Positions 17,089 through 27,953 are shown, numbered from the stretch's first letter. The stretch: 64,000 nt of DNA from Ensifer adhaerens (GCA_900215285.1 OCMG01000004.1:3401582-3465581); one strand, 5' to 3'. Program-made: numbers and translations. The notes: generated from the letters alone by a model not told the origin.

Positions 17089-19503
17089 ATGGCGGCGAGC
17101 GACGCGCCCTACATCTTCCTGGCCCTGATCGCGCCGTTTCTTGCGGCGGCGGTTGCGCCTGTTCTGACGCGGCTCATGGGGCATTGGGCGTCCGTGCCGC
17201 TGGCGCTGGTGCCGGCCGGTATCTTCGCCTTCTTCTGCCGGGCGCTGCCCGACGTGCAGGGCGGGCAGGCGCTGACGGGCGGCTATGTCTGGGTTCCCTC
17301 CTTCAATGTCAGCTATTCCTGGCTGATCGACGGGCTGTCGCTGACCTTCGTTCTCCTGATCTCCGGGATCGGCGCACTGATCGTGCTCTATTCGGGCGGC
17401 TATCTGAAAGGGCATCCACAGCTCGGTCGGTTCTTCTCGTTCATCTTCCTGTTCATGGGCTCGATGCTGGGCGTCGTGGTGTCCGACAGTTTCCTGATGC
17501 TCTTCATCTACTGGGAACTGACCTCGATCACCTCCTTCCTGCTGATCGGCTTCGACCATTCGCGCGAGGCCTCGCGGCGGGCGGCGATCCAGGCGCTGGT
17601 CGTGACCGGCAGCGGCGGACTGGCGCTGCTCGCCGGCCTGATCCTTGTCTGGAACATGACCGGCGTCAGCACGATCTCGCTGCTGATCGAATATGCGCAG
17701 GCGGTGAAGGCGAGCCCCTATTTCTTCGCGGCGCTTCTCTTGATCCTGGGCGGCGCCTTCACGAAGTCGGCGCAGTTTCCGTTTCACTTCTGGCTGCCGA
17801 ACGCGATGGAGGCCCCGACGCCCGTTTCGGCCTATCTGCATTCCGCAACCATGGTGAAGGCGGGCGTGTTCCTGCTGCTCAGGCTGCAACCGGTGTTTGG
17901 CGATACTGCTGCCTGGGAGACGATCCTTCCCGTTTTCGGGGCCGCGACGCTGCTTGCCGGCACGGTCATCGGTCTTCGGCAGACGGACCTGAAGCTGATG
18001 CTGGCCTATACGACCGTCGCCTCGCTCGGGCTCCTGGTCATGATGACGGGCTTCGGCACGCCGCATGCGATCGAGAGCGCGGTGCTCTACCTTCTGGCGC
18101 ATGCGCTGTTCAAGGGCGCGCTGTTCATGGTGGCCGGCGCCGTCGACCACGAGGCGGGCACGCGCGACATCACGCGGCTGGGCGGGCTGTGGCGCGCCAT
18201 GCCCCTCACCTTCGTCGCAGCCTTGCTGGCCGCGCTGTCCATGGGCGGGCTGCCGCCGTTTCTCGGCTTCCTCGCCAAGGAAGAGGTCTACGAGGCCCTG
18301 GCGGGCGACAATCCGCGCGCCATCGCCTTCACGCTGGCCGCCGTCATCGGCAACGGGCTGATGTTCGCACTGGCCTTCGCGGTGGCGCTGAAGCCCTTCA
18401 TCGGGGCGGAACGGGCATTGCCGGGGCCGCACCATGGCTCGGCGCCCGCCTCTGCCGCGACCGGCAAGGTGGACGGCCCGCATATCCATGAAGCCCCCTT
18501 TCTCATGCTGGCAGGTCCGATCACGCTGGCACTGACGGGTCTGTTGGCCGGCCTCTTCTCCGACGCGTTCCACGCTGCCATCTCCTCCCCCATGGCCTCG
18601 GCGATCGCGCATGAGGCGCGCACGGTCACCATCTCGGCCATGCCGCATCTGTCGTTGCCCTTGCTGCTGTCGCTCGCCACCATTGCGCTCGGTGTCGTCG
18701 TCTATCTGCTGCTGGATCGCGCCCGCGATGCGGCGGCGGCGGCGCTCGAGTCGATCGGCTGGGGACCGGACCAGGGCTTCGACCAGGCCATGCGCGGGCT
18801 GGTGCGGGGTGCATTCCTGATCACGCGCGGCATCCAGACCGGACGGCTGGAAACCTATATCCTGGTGACCTTCATCGTGATCGCGGCATCCCTCCTCGTG
18901 CCCATGACGGTATTTTCCGAGTGGCCCGCGTTTCCGGCATGGCCGGCGGAGGCGGGCTTCCACGAATTAATGATTTTCGCCATCGCCGTCATCGGCCTGT
19001 TCGCCGTCGTCGTTGCCGCCGACCGTCTGACGGCGATCGTGTCGCTCGGCATTCAGGGCTTCTGCGTCGCCGTGATCTTCATGCTCTACGGCGCGCCGGA
19101 TCTCGCCTTCACGCAGTTCATGGTGGAAACGCTGTCCGTCGTGATCCTGGCGCTGGTCATGACCCGGCTCGACCTGCAGCCGAGCGACCATCGCTACGGC
19201 TTCGAACGCATCAAGGATGCGGCGATCGCCGTCGCCTGCGGCGTGGGCTTCTCCGCGCTGCTCATGCGCGCGGTGCAGGCGCCCTTCAACAACGAGCTGA
19301 CCGACTTCTTCAATGCCTGGTCGAAGGTGGTGGCGCACGGGACGAATGTCGTCAATGTCATCATCGTCGACTTCCGCGGCACCGACACGCTGGGCGAGAT
19401 CGCGGTCGTGACGATGACCGGCCTTGCCATTCTCGCGCTGATCCGCATCCGCGTGCATGGGACGGTCAAGCCGGCGGACAATGATCCGGAAAGGAGCGCC
19501 TGA
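17089..19503 (+). CDS. mnhA: Mrp-type Na+/H+ antiporter subunit A
   Basis: 804 residues. The N-terminal two-thirds is the NuoL/NuoN-like proton-channel domain ([20 protein letters not shown], then [20 protein letters not shown], with the conserved Glu and Lys residues) and the C-terminus carries the MrpA-specific extension ([20 protein letters not shown]). About 20 membrane helices. It forms the inner-membrane Mrp complex that exchanges Na+ or K+ for H+ (pH and salt tolerance; called Pha in rhizobia). MnhB is separate here, so this is the seven-gene type and not the fused AB type. GGAG precedes the ATG. Confidence 0.94.
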   Translation: MAASDAPYIFLALIAPFLAAAVAPVLTRLMGHWASVPLALVPAGIFAFFCRALPDVQGGQALTGGYVWVPSFNVSYSWLIDGLSLTFVLLISGIGALIVLYSGGYLKGHPQLGRFFSFIFLFMGSMLGVVVSDSFLMLFIYWELTSITSFLLIGFDHSREASRRAAIQALVVTGSGGLALLAGLILVWNMTGVSTISLLIEYAQAVKASPYFFAALLLILGGAFTKSAQFPFHFWLPNAMEAPTPVSAYLHSATMVKAGVFLLLRLQPVFGDTAAWETILPVFGAATLLAGTVIGLRQTDLKLMLAYTTVASLGLLVMMTGFGTPHAIESAVLYLLAHALFKGALFMVAGAVDHEAGTRDITRLGGLWRAMPLTFVAALLAALSMGGLPPFLGFLAKEEVYEALAGDNPRAIAFTLAAVIGNGLMFALAFAVALKPFIGAERALPGPHHGSAPASAATGKVDGPHIHEAPFLMLAGPITLALTGLLAGLFSDAFHAAISSPMASAIAHEARTVTISAMPHLSLPLLLSLATIALGVVVYLLLDRARDAAAAALESIGWGPDQGFDQAMRGLVRGAFLITRGIQTGRLETYILVTFIVIAASLLVPMTVFSEWPAFPAWPAEAGFHELMIFAIAVIGLFAVVVAADRLTAIVSLGIQGFCVAVIFMLYGAPDLAFTQFMVETLSVVILALVMTRLDLQPSDHRYGFERIKDAAIAVACGVGFSALLMRAVQAPFNNELTDFFNAWSKVVAHGTNVVNVIIVDFRGTDTLGEIAVVTMTGLAILALIRIRVHGTVKPADNDPERSA

Positions 19504-19961
19504 TGGCAGAACGGGGCGGCATGCGGAGTCCCGCGCGCGGGATGGACACGCTGATCTTCGGCACGATGGCGCCCTATCTGACGGCGCTGATGGTGCTCTT
19601 CTCGGTCTTCGTGCTGCTGCGCGGGCATAACCAGCCCGGCGGCGGTTTCATCGGCGGGCTGATTGCGGCCTCGGCCTTCGCGATCCTCGGCATTGCCAAT
19701 GGCGTGTCATCGGTACGGCGGGCGCTGTGGTTCGATCCGATCACGATTGCGGCGGCGGGACTGGCGGTGGCGGCGCTGGCCGGCCTCATGTCGCTGTTCG
19801 AAGACGTGCCGTTCATGACGGCGCTCTGGGTGTTTCCGAACGTGTTCGGCACGGAAGTGGCGCTCTCGACACCGATGATGTTCGATATCGGCGTCTATCT
19901 GGTCGTGACGGGCGCCATCACCACCATCGCGCTGGCGCTTGAAGAGCGGGAGGACGACTGA
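19503..19961 (+). CDS. mnhB: Mrp antiporter subunit B
   Basis: 152 residues, four membrane helices, with the MnhB signature [20 protein letters not shown] and [20 protein letters not shown]. It overlaps mnhA by one base (TGATG). Confidence 0.93.
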   Translation: MAERGGMRSPARGMDTLIFGTMAPYLTALMVLFSVFVLLRGHNQPGGGFIGGLIAASAFAILGIANGVSSVRRALWFDPITIAAAGLAVAALAGLMSLFEDVPFMTALWVFPNVFGTEVALSTPMMFDIGVYLVVTGAITTIALALEEREDD

Positions 19962-19963
19962 GC

Positions 19964-20341
19964 ATGGAAGGCTTCATGGCGTTCATTGTCGGCATCTTCT
20001 TCGCCATCGCGATCTATCTGATGCTGTCGAAATACATCATTCGCATCCTGATCGGCGTCGCCATTCTCGGCAATGCGGTCAATATGCTGCTGTTCGTCGC
20101 CGGACGCGTGACGCGCGAAGTGCCGCCGATCATCGGCAAGGACATGGAGACGCTGCCGGCCAGCGCTGCCAATCCGCTGCCGCAGGCGCTGATCCTGACG
20201 GCCATCGTCATTTCGTTCTCCTTCTTCGCTTTCCTGCTGGTGCTCGCCTATCGTACCTATCAGGCGCTGAAGACCGACGACACGCATGAAATGCGTCTCG
20301 CCGAGCCGGAAGACGCATCGCCACCGCCGCTCGGCTACTGA
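19964..20341 (+). CDS. mnhC: Mrp antiporter subunit C (NuoK-like)
   Basis: 125 residues, three helices, related to complex I subunit NuoK: ILIGVAILGNAVNMLLFVAG and LPQALILTAIVISFSFFAFL. The ATG lies 2 bp after the mnhB stop, so translation is coupled. Confidence 0.93.
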   Translation: MEGFMAFIVGIFFAIAIYLMLSKYIIRILIGVAILGNAVNMLLFVAGRVTREVPPIIGKDMETLPASAANPLPQALILTAIVISFSFFAFLLVLAYRTYQALKTDDTHEMRLAEPEDASPPPLGY

Positions 20342-20362
20342 CGCGAAGGACAAGAACAGCAG

Positions 20363-21925
20363 ATGGCCGCCAGCAGCATACCCATGGAAACGCTCGAGAA
20401 GTCGATGGTGCTCGCGCCGGTGCCGGGCGCCCATTGGCTCGTCATCGCGCCGCCCGTCTGGTGCATGCTCGTCGGCGCGATCCTCATCATGCTGCGCAAG
20501 CGCGATCGCCTGCAGGCATCGCTGGCGATCCCGGCGCTGGCGATCCTTGCCTTCATCGATGCCGCATTGCTGGTCGCGGTGATGCGCGAGGGCCCGATCA
20601 CCATGGTCATGGGCCGCTGGCTGCCGCCCTTCGGCATCGCCTTCACCGTCGACCTGACCGGCGCGCTGTTTAACCTGGCGACCGGCCTCGCGGCGCTGGC
20701 CGGCGGGGTCCATGCGCTGGGCGATGTCGACAAGACGCGTCGCACCTACGGCTTCTTCCCCTTCCTGTTCCTGATGGTGGGTGGAGTTTCCGGGGCGTTC
20801 CTGACCGGCGATATCTTCAACCTCTATGTCTGGTTCGAAGTTCTGCTGATCTCCTCCTTCGGCCTCCTCATTCTCGGCTCGGAGCGGGAGCAACTCGACG
20901 GCGCGACGAAATACGCGATCCTCAACCTCATCGGCACGACGCTGTTCCTGATTGCGGTCGGGATACTCTATGCCGTCTTCGGCACGCTCAACATGGCCGA
21001 TATCGCCGCGAAGGCGCCGAGGCTTGGCTCCACCGCGCCGATGATGACGCTCGGCCTCGTCTTCATCGCCGCCTTTTCGATGAAGGCTGCCGCCTTTCCG
21101 GTCAATTTCTGGCTTCCGGCCTCCTATCACACGCCGCGCATCGTCGTGGCCGGGCTCTTTGCCGGCCTGCTGACCAAGGTCGGCGTCTATGCGCTGGTCC
21201 GCGTCATGGTCATGATGTTTCCGGAGGAAGGAAACGCCTATGCGCTGCTGATCGGGGTTGTTGCCGTCGCCACCATGCTGACCGGCGCGCTCGGCGCACT
21301 CGCGCAGGCCGATCTGAGGCGGATGATGGGTTACATGGTGATCAGCGGCATCGGCATCATGCTGAGCGGCGTGTCGCTCGGCGGACAGACGGCGATTGCG
21401 GGCACCATCCTCTACGCACTCCATTCGATGATCGTGATGCTGGCGCTCTATCTGGTGGCCGGCGTGGCGGGCCGCATGGGCGGCTCGTTCTCGCTGCACG
21501 ACCTTTCCGGACTGTATGCGCGAAGCCCGCTTTTCGCGGCCATCACGCTGGCGCTTTTCCTCTCCGTCTCGGGGCTGCCGCCCCTGTCCGGTTTCTGGCC
21601 GAAGGCCATGCTCGTCAAGGCAGCCTTCGATTTCGGTGCGTGGTGGCAGGGAACCGCGATCCTCGTTTCCGGCCTGCTGACGACGATTGCCGCCATGCGC
21701 GCCTTCGCGCTCGGCTGGTGGCGGATGCCGGCGTCCGGAGAGGCAGCGCCCATGCGGATGCAGGCCAGCGAACTGATCCCGCTTGCCGGGCTGACGCTTG
21801 CCTCGCTTGCCGTCGGGCTCTATCCGGAACCGCTTCTGGCGCTGGCGCAGGCGGCGGCGAACGGGCTCATGGATCCGACCGCCTATATCCATTCCGTCTT
21901 CCCGCATGGGGGTCAAACGCCATGA
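20363..21925 (+). CDS. mnhD: Mrp antiporter subunit D (NuoM/N-like)
   Basis: 520 residues, about 14 helices, second antiporter-like channel subunit. Landmarks are GDIFNLYVWFEVLLISSFGL with the key glutamate, SMKAAAFPVNFWLPASYHTP, and SVSGLPPLSGFWPKAMLVKA. AAGGACAAG lies before the ATG. It overlaps mnhE by four bases. Confidence 0.94.
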   Translation: MAASSIPMETLEKSMVLAPVPGAHWLVIAPPVWCMLVGAILIMLRKRDRLQASLAIPALAILAFIDAALLVAVMREGPITMVMGRWLPPFGIAFTVDLTGALFNLATGLAALAGGVHALGDVDKTRRTYGFFPFLFLMVGGVSGAFLTGDIFNLYVWFEVLLISSFGLLILGSEREQLDGATKYAILNLIGTTLFLIAVGILYAVFGTLNMADIAAKAPRLGSTAPMMTLGLVFIAAFSMKAAAFPVNFWLPASYHTPRIVVAGLFAGLLTKVGVYALVRVMVMMFPEEGNAYALLIGVVAVATMLTGALGALAQADLRRMMGYMVISGIGIMLSGVSLGGQTAIAGTILYALHSMIVMLALYLVAGVAGRMGGSFSLHDLSGLYARSPLFAAITLALFLSVSGLPPLSGFWPKAMLVKAAFDFGAWWQGTAILVSGLLTTIAAMRAFALGWWRMPASGEAAPMRMQASELIPLAGLTLASLAVGLYPEPLLALAQAAANGLMDPTAYIHSVFPHGGQTP

Positions 21926-22395
21926 CGCGACTGGTGGTGCTCATTTTCTTCACGCTGGCCTGGGCCGCGGTGACCGGCTCCTTCACGCTGCTGAACCTCG
22001 TCTTCGGGATGCTCCTGTCCGCCGTCGCGCTGTTTCTCATCCGGGAGGCCGTTCAACCCAGCAAGATCGCCATCCGACCGCTCGGCGTCCTGGCACTGAC
22101 GCTTCTCTTCTTCAAGGAACTGGCGCTTTCCGCCTTCAAGGTGGCGGTGCTGGTGACCCGGCGCAGGATGGATATCAAGCCCGGCATCTTCGCCTTTCCG
22201 CTGAAGGTCGATCGCGATTTCGAAATCACGCTGCTGGCCAATCTCATCACGCTGACGCCGGGCACGCTCTCGGTCGACGTCTCGGACGACCGTCGATTCC
22301 TCTATGTGCATGCCCTCGACTGCGCCGACGCGGATGCGGCGATCCGTGACATTGCCGACGGGTTCGAGGCGAAAATCCTGGAGGCGTTCCGATGA
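21922..22395 (+). CDS. mnhE: Mrp antiporter subunit E
   Basis: 157 residues: two or three N-terminal helices, then the conserved cytosolic part with [20 protein letters not shown] and [10 protein letters not shown], diagnostic of MnhE. It starts in an ATGA overlap with mnhD and ends in another with mnhF. Confidence 0.93.
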   Translation: MTRLVVLIFFTLAWAAVTGSFTLLNLVFGMLLSAVALFLIREAVQPSKIAIRPLGVLALTLLFFKELALSAFKVAVLVTRRRMDIKPGIFAFPLKVDRDFEITLLANLITLTPGTLSVDVSDDRRFLYVHALDCADADAAIRDIADGFEAKILEAFR

Positions 22396-22757
22396 CGGCT
22401 GGCGACCAGATCCTTTACTGGGCGACCGGGTTCGCGCTGATCGCGCTGCCGATCGCCTTCCTCATGACGGCCATTCGCGTGATCGTGGGACCGAGCCTGC
22501 CCGACAGGGTGGTGGCGCTCGACATGCTGGTGGCGATCGCCATCGGCTTCATCGCGGTGATCGCCCTGAAGACGGGTTTTCATCTCTATATCGACATCGC
22601 CATGGCGCTCGGTCTGGTCGGCTTTCTGGCGACGATCGCCTTCGCGCGCTTCATCCTGACCACCGCGGGGAAGGCCAAGGCCGGCGTGCCGAAGCCCGGC
22701 GTCGCCGCCAAGGGCAAGGTGAAACGCAAAGCGGTGACGGGACGGAGGAAGACATGA
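22392..22757 (+). CDS. mnhF: Mrp antiporter subunit F
   Basis: 121 residues, three helices, with [20 protein letters not shown] typical of MnhF. It carries a basic Lys-rich tail ([20 protein letters not shown]) that lengthens it beyond the usual ~90 residues. Both ends overlap neighbours by four bases. Confidence 0.92.
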   Translation: MTAGDQILYWATGFALIALPIAFLMTAIRVIVGPSLPDRVVALDMLVAIAIGFIAVIALKTGFHLYIDIAMALGLVGFLATIAFARFILTTAGKAKAGVPKPGVAAKGKVKRKAVTGRRKT

Positions 22758-23104
22758 CGCTCTGGCTTGCCATTCCGGTCGGCATTCTTCTCGTCGGCGG
22801 GTCGCTTTTCGCGCTGCTGGCGGCGCTGGGTCTCCTGCGCCTGCCCGATGTCTATACGCGCATGCATGCCGCGTCCAAGGCGGGAACGGTGGGCTCGGGG
22901 CTGATGCTTTTGGCGGCCGGTCTCGGATCGCAGGATCCGGCCATCCTCGTGCGGGCTCTTGCGGGCTTCGTCTTCTTCATCCTGACGGCACCGGTGTCGG
23001 CCCATCTGCTGGCGCGCGCCGCACACCTGTCGCGCGTTCCTCTCGATCGCGCCAGCGTGCGCGACGATTACCGTCGTGACGAGGATCGCGCCCGGTTGAA
23101 ATAG
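22754..23104 (+). CDS. mnhG: Mrp antiporter subunit G
   Basis: 116 residues, three helices, with [20 protein letters not shown], the MnhG signature. Last gene of the mnhABCDEFG operon; no terminator hairpin with a T-tract is visible after it. Confidence 0.93.
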   Translation: MTLWLAIPVGILLVGGSLFALLAALGLLRLPDVYTRMHAASKAGTVGSGLMLLAAGLGSQDPAILVRALAGFVFFILTAPVSAHLLARAAHLSRVPLDRASVRDDYRRDEDRARLK

Positions 23105-23497
23105 TTGCATGGGCGCTACAACTCGAAAGACAGAACGTTCTAATTCGGGACTTGGTTCAGCGATTGGTGAACATTCCGCGTGTTCTATTCCTGTATCGTT
23201 CAGGGCAATTGTTACGGATTGGTTAGAATTGGTAAATTCGCCTTACTGCCGTATGGACTTTTACTGAAACAGTGGTAATCACGACGACTGTAAAGGTTTT
23301 GCTTCGCCGGAAATTCCTCTCCATGCCTTTGTGCCAAGAGGATTATGCAGAAACTAAGTGGACATAGACTTCGATGCGTCCAAGGGTCGGCGTCGGCAAG
23401 ACCATAGTTTTTTCACGACTGTCCGTCGCGCGATGGGCGGAACTAGCATTGTGAAAGGCGCGCTTCGGGCGCTTCTCACCATCTCTAGGAGAATAAG
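23105..23497. other. AT-rich 393-bp leader between mnhG and mucR
   Basis: No ORF of merit. The stretch is much less GC-rich than its flanks, with several TTGGT/ATTGG repeats around 23150-23235 and GTAAAGG near 23290. Ros/MucR proteins bind AT-rich promoter DNA and commonly autoregulate, so this probably holds the mucR promoter and operators. AGGAG lies directly before the mucR ATG. Confidence 0.4.
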
Positions 23498-23929
23498 ATG
23501 ACAGAAAACGCAAAAACCCCGGATCAGGGACTACTCGTGGAACTGACCTCGGATATCGTGTCGGCCTATGTCGGCAACCATGTCGTTCCTGCGAGCGATC
23601 TTCCGAACCTGATTGCCGAGGTCTTCGGCGCCCTGTCGCATACCTCCTCCCCCGCCCCGGCGGCTGCCATTGTCGAAAAGCCGAAGCCGGCCGTGTCGGT
23701 TCGCCGCTCGGTGCAGGACGACCAGATAACATGCCTGGAATGCGGCGGCTCGTTCAAGTCGCTGAAGCGCCACCTCATGACACACCACAACCTCACCCCC
23801 GAGCAGTATCGCGAAAAGTGGGATCTGGCAGCAGACTATCCGATGGTCGCGCCGGCCTATGCGCAGGCCCGTTCGCGCCTCGCCAAGGAAATGGGCCTTG
23901 GCCAGAGCCGCAAGGGTCGCGGCCGCTAA
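23498..23929 (+). CDS. mucR: MucR/Ros family zinc-finger transcriptional regulator
   Basis: 143 residues: N-terminal oligomerisation region ([20 protein letters not shown]) and the prokaryotic Cys2His2 finger [19 protein letters not shown], followed by [20 protein letters not shown]. MucR is an H-NS-like global regulator of exopolysaccharide, motility and cell-cycle genes in alphaproteobacteria. CTAGGAG precedes the ATG and a strong terminator follows. Rhizobiales often carry several paralogues, so orthology to a particular MucR is not certain. Confidence 0.92.
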   Translation: MTENAKTPDQGLLVELTSDIVSAYVGNHVVPASDLPNLIAEVFGALSHTSSPAPAAAIVEKPKPAVSVRRSVQDDQITCLECGGSFKSLKRHLMTHHNLTPEQYREKWDLAADYPMVAPAYAQARSRLAKEMGLGQSRKGRGR

Positions 23930-23996
23930 GATCTGAACATGCCACGCAATGCCTTTCGGGGCTCTTGCGATCCGGACATGCGTTGACGACAATGAA

Positions 23997-24050
23997 GCGT
24001 GGATGCGATTCCAGGGGATCGCATCCACGCTTTTTTCTTTTCTTTTTTGC
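23997..24050 (+). terminator. Strong rho-independent terminator of mucR
   Basis: A 13-bp perfect stem GCGTGGATGCGAT / ATCGCATCCACGC (23997-24009 and 24018-24030) with an 8-nt loop, followed by a 20-nt T-rich tract. Confidence 0.93.
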
Positions 24051-24118
24051 GTTGCGCCTGTCGCGTGGAGCCCGCGATGCCGGGGCGCGACACGCTTTGA
24101 ACCTGGGGGCAGGACCGA

Positions 24119-24796
24119 ATGCTGACGATCTATGGTGTCTATCTGTCGCGCGCGTCGCGGGTCTACTGGGCTGCCGAGGAGCTTGGCATTCCCTTCACGG
24201 CCGTGAAGGTCACACAGGCGCGATATCTGAAGGACCCCTTCGCCGAAGACGCGCCTTTCAACACCCGCTCCCCCGATTTCCTTGCCGTCAATCCGTTGGC
24301 GCAAATTCCCGCCATCGACGATGATGGTCTGGTTCTGACCGAGTCGCTTGCCATCACGCTCTATCTCGCCAAGAAGAATGGCGGCCCGCTCGCCCCGGCC
24401 AATATCGCCGAGGAGGGCGAGATGCTGCGCTGGACGCTCTGGGCCGCGACCGAGCTTGAGCCGCAGACGGTGCAGATCGTGCTCGTTCACGACGCGGGCC
24501 AGGAAACGAGCGAGGGCGGCCGCAAGGCGATTTCGGTTGCGAGCCGGATGCTGAAAATGCCGCTCGCCGCTCTGGAACTGCATCTGGCCGGGCGCGACTA
24601 TCTCGTCGGCGACCGCTTCACCATCGCCGATCTCAACGTGGCGGAAGTGATGCGCTACGCCATGGGCGAGCCGAAGCTGTTCGAGGACAAGCCGAATATC
24701 CGCGCCTGGTACGAGACCTGCCATAACCGCCCGGCATTCGAAAAGATGATGGCAGGCCGGCGGGCGGAGGCGGAGGCGCTGAGCGCGGCGGGATAA
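24119..24796 (+). CDS. Glutathione S-transferase family protein
   Basis: 225 residues: thioredoxin-like N-terminal domain ([39 protein letters not shown] with ESLAI, the glutathione-binding cis-Pro and Glu-Ser motif) and an all-helical C-terminal domain with [14 protein letters not shown]. Ser12 probably replaces the catalytic Cys of beta-class GSTs. The substrate is unknown. It is monocistronic and convergent with the glycosyltransferase gene. Confidence 0.88.
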   Translation: MLTIYGVYLSRASRVYWAAEELGIPFTAVKVTQARYLKDPFAEDAPFNTRSPDFLAVNPLAQIPAIDDDGLVLTESLAITLYLAKKNGGPLAPANIAEEGEMLRWTLWAATELEPQTVQIVLVHDAGQETSEGGRKAISVASRMLKMPLAALELHLAGRDYLVGDRFTIADLNVAEVMRYAMGEPKLFEDKPNIRAWYETCHNRPAFEKMMAGRRAEAEALSAAG

Positions 24797-24853
24797 AGAG
24801 CGACCCGCCAGCGAGGCGTCGCTTTCGCTGCGGCTTGCGGCACCCCCCTCACC

Positions 24854-26758
24854 TCACAGGAATGGTGCCTGCCGCGCCGGCAGGGCCTCGACGTCGATGT
24901 GATCGGGGGCGAGGCCGGCCCGCGCACGTTCCGCCATCATCTCATAGGCGCGTTCGAGATGGAGGGTGAAACGTTCGCTGTCGAAGAGCGGCTGGATGCG
25001 GGTGTTTTGCGCCAGTTTTGTCCGCAGGTCCGCCCGACGCTCCGGGTCGTCGTGCAGCGCCACGGCGAGGTCGGCATAAGCGGCGCGGTCGTGGACGGCG
25101 AGTTGCGGAAGTCCGATGGCGTGAAGCAGGCTTTCGGCGACGCGCGAGGTGAAGCTATTGCCGGACAGCGCCACCACCGGAACGCCAGCCCAGAGCGCAT
25201 CGGAGGTCGTCGTGTGGCCGTTGCAGGGGAAGGTGTCGAGAGCAAGGTCCGCGAGCGCCATCCGGTCGACATGCTTTTCATAGGCGATCGCTTCGGCAAA
25301 GACGAGACGATCCGGCCCGATGCCGTCGCGGGCGAAGGCCGCCAGCAGGTTGGCGCGGGCGGAGACCGGCGCCAGACACCAGAAAATGCTGCCGGGCGTG
25401 CGCGCCAGGATCTGAGCCCACAAGCCGACCATTTCCCGATTGATCTTCATGACATTGTTGAAGGAGGCGAAGACGACGGCGCCTTCCGGCAGGCCATGAT
25501 CGGCGCGACGGGCGGAACCCGGACGGGCTCGCGCCGCGCTGTCGTTGGCCTGATAGGTTTCCGGCAACCGGCAGAGCCTCTCCTCGTAGAAGGGCCGCGA
25601 ACTGTCCGGCGTGACGATCGGGTCCGTGATGGCATAGTCGAGCCCGACGCCCGGCACCGAACCGGGAAAGCCGAGCCAGGTCGCCTTGACCGGAGCATCC
25701 GAGAGAGACACGATGCCCAGCCTGTGACCACCGGTAAAGCCCTTCAGGTCGACCAGGATATCGGCGCGCCATTCGGAGATCGCCCGTGCGGCGGCGGCGT
25801 CGTCGAGGTCGCGTAGCGGTATGATGGCCTGCCTGAGCACATCCGGCCAGGCTTCCTGCTCCGCCGAGTGATCGGCGGCGGTGTGGCAGAAGAGGCCGAT
25901 CTCGAAGCGGGTGCGGTCATGCGCCATCAGCACTTCGCGCAGGAGTATCATCGTGGCGTGGCCGTAGAAGTCGCCGGAGAGATAGCCGACGCGTATTTTC
26001 TCGTGCGCCGCGCCAAAGCGCCGGCGGGCGGGTGTGTAGCCGTTGATCTGCCGGGACAAAAGGAAATGATCGAGACCGGGGCGCATATTGGCCGCCTCGT
26101 CATCCGACCACATGAGCCGGCGATGCATAGACTGTGCGGCGAACATGTTCTGCCCGGCATCGTCGCCCTCGTCCATGATGCGGCGCAGGCAATCGGCCTG
26201 GATATCGAAATCGCACAGATCGAGCGCGGCGTTGAAGCGCTCGGCATTGAGCATGCCGTCGGAGGGGAAATGCTGCAGCGCTGCATCCAGAAGCGGCAGC
26301 ATCCGGTCAATGCTGTTGGCGCTGCGCAATACCGTCACGCCCAGCATGACCTGCGCCGGGTCTGCCGGGTCGAGCCGCGAGACGAAATCGGCGGCTTCCG
26401 CGCCACGACCGGCGCCCTGCAGGGCGCTCACGATGGCGCTGGCCAGAGCCGGGTCCTCTGTGACGGACTGCAGAATCTCGACACCAGCCTCGGCAAGACG
26501 CGTGGTCTCGCCGGCCTGATCCAGCATGCGCCCCGCCAGCCGCAGCAGTAGCGCCTTGTCGGCCCCGGGCATGCGGGCAGCGCGCAGGAAGGTTTCGCCG
26601 GCGGCGCGGGATTCGCCTCGCCGCGCGAAGATATTGGCCTTCAGCGCCAGCGCCTGCAGCGGCATGGCGGTGTCCGGCATATGCGACAGGAGCTGGAGCG
26701 CACGTTCGAAATCTCCCGCCTGATAGGCCGCGACTGCTTCGACCAGATATTGCTGCAT
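24854..26758 (-). CDS. SPINDLY/OGT-like glycosyltransferase (family 41) with helical-repeat N-terminus
   Basis: 634 residues. The first ~200 residues are TPR-like helical repeats (VAAYQAGDFERALQLLSHMP; MPLQALALKANIFARRGESR). The C-terminal part is the GT41 catalytic domain: IRVGYLSGDFYGHATMILLR, LVDLKGFTGGHRLGIVSLSD, ATWLGFPGSVPGVGLDYAIT, VVFASFNNVMKINREMVGLW, and ALDTFPCNGHTTTSDALWAG. The predicted activity is protein O-glycosylation from a UDP-sugar in the cytoplasm. The target is unknown; the gene stands alone between two GST genes. Confidence 0.88.
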   Translation of the reverse strand: MQQYLVEAVAAYQAGDFERALQLLSHMPDTAMPLQALALKANIFARRGESRAAGETFLRAARMPGADKALLLRLAGRMLDQAGETTRLAEAGVEILQSVTEDPALASAIVSALQGAGRGAEAADFVSRLDPADPAQVMLGVTVLRSANSIDRMLPLLDAALQHFPSDGMLNAERFNAALDLCDFDIQADCLRRIMDEGDDAGQNMFAAQSMHRRLMWSDDEAANMRPGLDHFLLSRQINGYTPARRRFGAAHEKIRVGYLSGDFYGHATMILLREVLMAHDRTRFEIGLFCHTAADHSAEQEAWPDVLRQAIIPLRDLDDAAAARAISEWRADILVDLKGFTGGHRLGIVSLSDAPVKATWLGFPGSVPGVGLDYAITDPIVTPDSSRPFYEERLCRLPETYQANDSAARARPGSARRADHGLPEGAVVFASFNNVMKINREMVGLWAQILARTPGSIFWCLAPVSARANLLAAFARDGIGPDRLVFAEAIAYEKHVDRMALADLALDTFPCNGHTTTSDALWAGVPVVALSGNSFTSRVAESLLHAIGLPQLAVHDRAAYADLAVALHDDPERRADLRTKLAQNTRIQPLFDSERFTLHLERAYEMMAERARAGLAPDHIDVEALPARQAPFL

Positions 26759-26830
26759 GCGCCATTGTCCGTTTTGAGCTGCGCCGATCCTACCGGCCGC
26801 CGCTTGCCCGAAACGGGCGGCGCGCAGGGC

Positions 26831-27448
26831 TCAGAGCGTGACGGCCAGCGCAGCCTTGACCGCCGGGCGCTCGCTCATGCGCTTGAAATGGTCGTGCACG
26901 CGGGGGAAATTGGCGATGTCGACGCCATCGCCCTTCAGCCATGTGCAAAGCGTGAAGAGATAGGGATCGGCGATGGAATAATTATCTCCCATGACCCATG
27001 GCCCCTTGAACATGGTCGTTTCGATCAGGTTGAAGCACTCGGTCATATTGCCCGGCACGCGACGCTTCATGTCCTCGATCGAGCTTTCCTCATCCGCCCA
27101 GCGGCTGCCGCGGGGGCGATGGGCATGTGCGACATGGACGGTGGACGAGAGATAGGCGTTGAAGGCCTGGAGTTCGGCAAGGGCGAACGGATCGGCAAGC
27201 GGCGCGAGGCCGACCTGCGGGGCGATCTGGGCAAGATAGAGCAGAATGGCCGGTGTTTCGGTCAGGATGCCCTGATGGGACTTGAGCGCAGGGACCCTTC
27301 CCTTGGGATTGACGGCGAGGAATTCCGGCTTGCGTTGTTCACCTTCGGCAAAGTTCACGACATGCACCGTGTGGTCGATATCCGCCTCCTTCAACGTGAT
27401 CAGCGAGGCAAGCGAACAGGTTCCGGGGGCGTGAAAGAGGGTCAGCAT
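26831..27448 (-). CDS. Beta-class glutathione S-transferase
   Basis: 205 residues beginning MLTLFHAPGTCSLASLITLK, with the beta-class CS pair whose Cys forms a mixed disulfide with glutathione. FLAVNPKGRVPALKSHQGIL and TETPAI form the glutathione site, and NYSIADPYLFTLCTW lies in the C-terminal domain. I chose the ATG at 27448 (GGAG 6 nt upstream) over one at 27496, because homologues start at MLTLF. It is distinct in sequence from the GST at 24119. Confidence 0.9.
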   Translation of the reverse strand: MLTLFHAPGTCSLASLITLKEADIDHTVHVVNFAEGEQRKPEFLAVNPKGRVPALKSHQGILTETPAILLYLAQIAPQVGLAPLADPFALAELQAFNAYLSSTVHVAHAHRPRGSRWADEESSIEDMKRRVPGNMTECFNLIETTMFKGPWVMGDNYSIADPYLFTLCTWLKGDGVDIANFPRVHDHFKRMSERPAVKAALAVTL

Positions 27449-27551
27449 GCATGTCTCCGACGTTTCAGGTGATGCGGCGATCATGCTCAAAAACACCTTG
27501 CGAACAAGCCAGTTCCGCTGATCAAACGATCAAATGGCTTGAACGGAGCCT

Positions 27552-27953
27552 TCACGACGACGGGATGATGGCGAGTTCACCATGCGTGACATTGCGCTCG
27601 GCCGTCACATGCTCGGCGAAATGGCGGACCTCGTCGGCCGAGCCCTTCAGGATGCTGACCTCCAGACACCGGTCGTGATCGAGATGCACATGCATGCTGG
27701 CGACCGAGATATCATGATGGTCGTGGAAGGTGTTGGTCAGCCTGCGCGCGAGATCGCGGGCCTTGTGATCATAGGTATAGGAAAGTACGCCCACGCAGTG
27801 GGACATGTCGCCGGCCTCGACACGGGCCTGCTTCAACCCCGCGCGGGCAAGATCGCGAATCGCCTCGGAGCGGTTCTGGTAACCGCGCTCGGCCATGACG
27901 CGATCAAGCTCGGCCATCAGGTCGTCGTCCAGGGTCACGGTCACGCGCTGCAT
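27552..27953 (-). CDS. nikR: Nickel-responsive regulator NikR
   Basis: 133 residues: ribbon-helix-helix DNA-binding domain ([33 protein letters not shown]) and ACT-like C-terminal domain with the square-planar nickel site: [20 protein letters not shown] supplies the histidines and cysteine corresponding to E. coli His76, His87, His89 and Cys95. It represses nickel uptake when Ni(II) is in excess. Divergent from nikMN, with an operator candidate in the shared promoter region. Confidence 0.95.
   Translation of the reverse strand: MQRVTVTLDDDLMAELDRVMAERGYQNRSEAIRDLARAGLKQARVEAGDMSHCVGVLSYTYDHKARDLARRLTNTFHDHHDISVASMHVHLDHDRCLEVSILKGSADEVRHFAEHVTAERNVTHGELAIIPSS

Noticed and set aside
17071..18963. 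630-codon minus-strand open frame opposite mnhA
   Set aside because: Composition (Arg/Gln/His-rich, repetitive) is that of an antisense shadow of a GC-rich gene; mnhA matches a known family throughout.
19895..21916. 673-codon minus-strand open frame opposite mnhB-mnhD
   Set aside because: Shadow frame; no domain, no ribosome site, opposite well-recognised antiporter genes.
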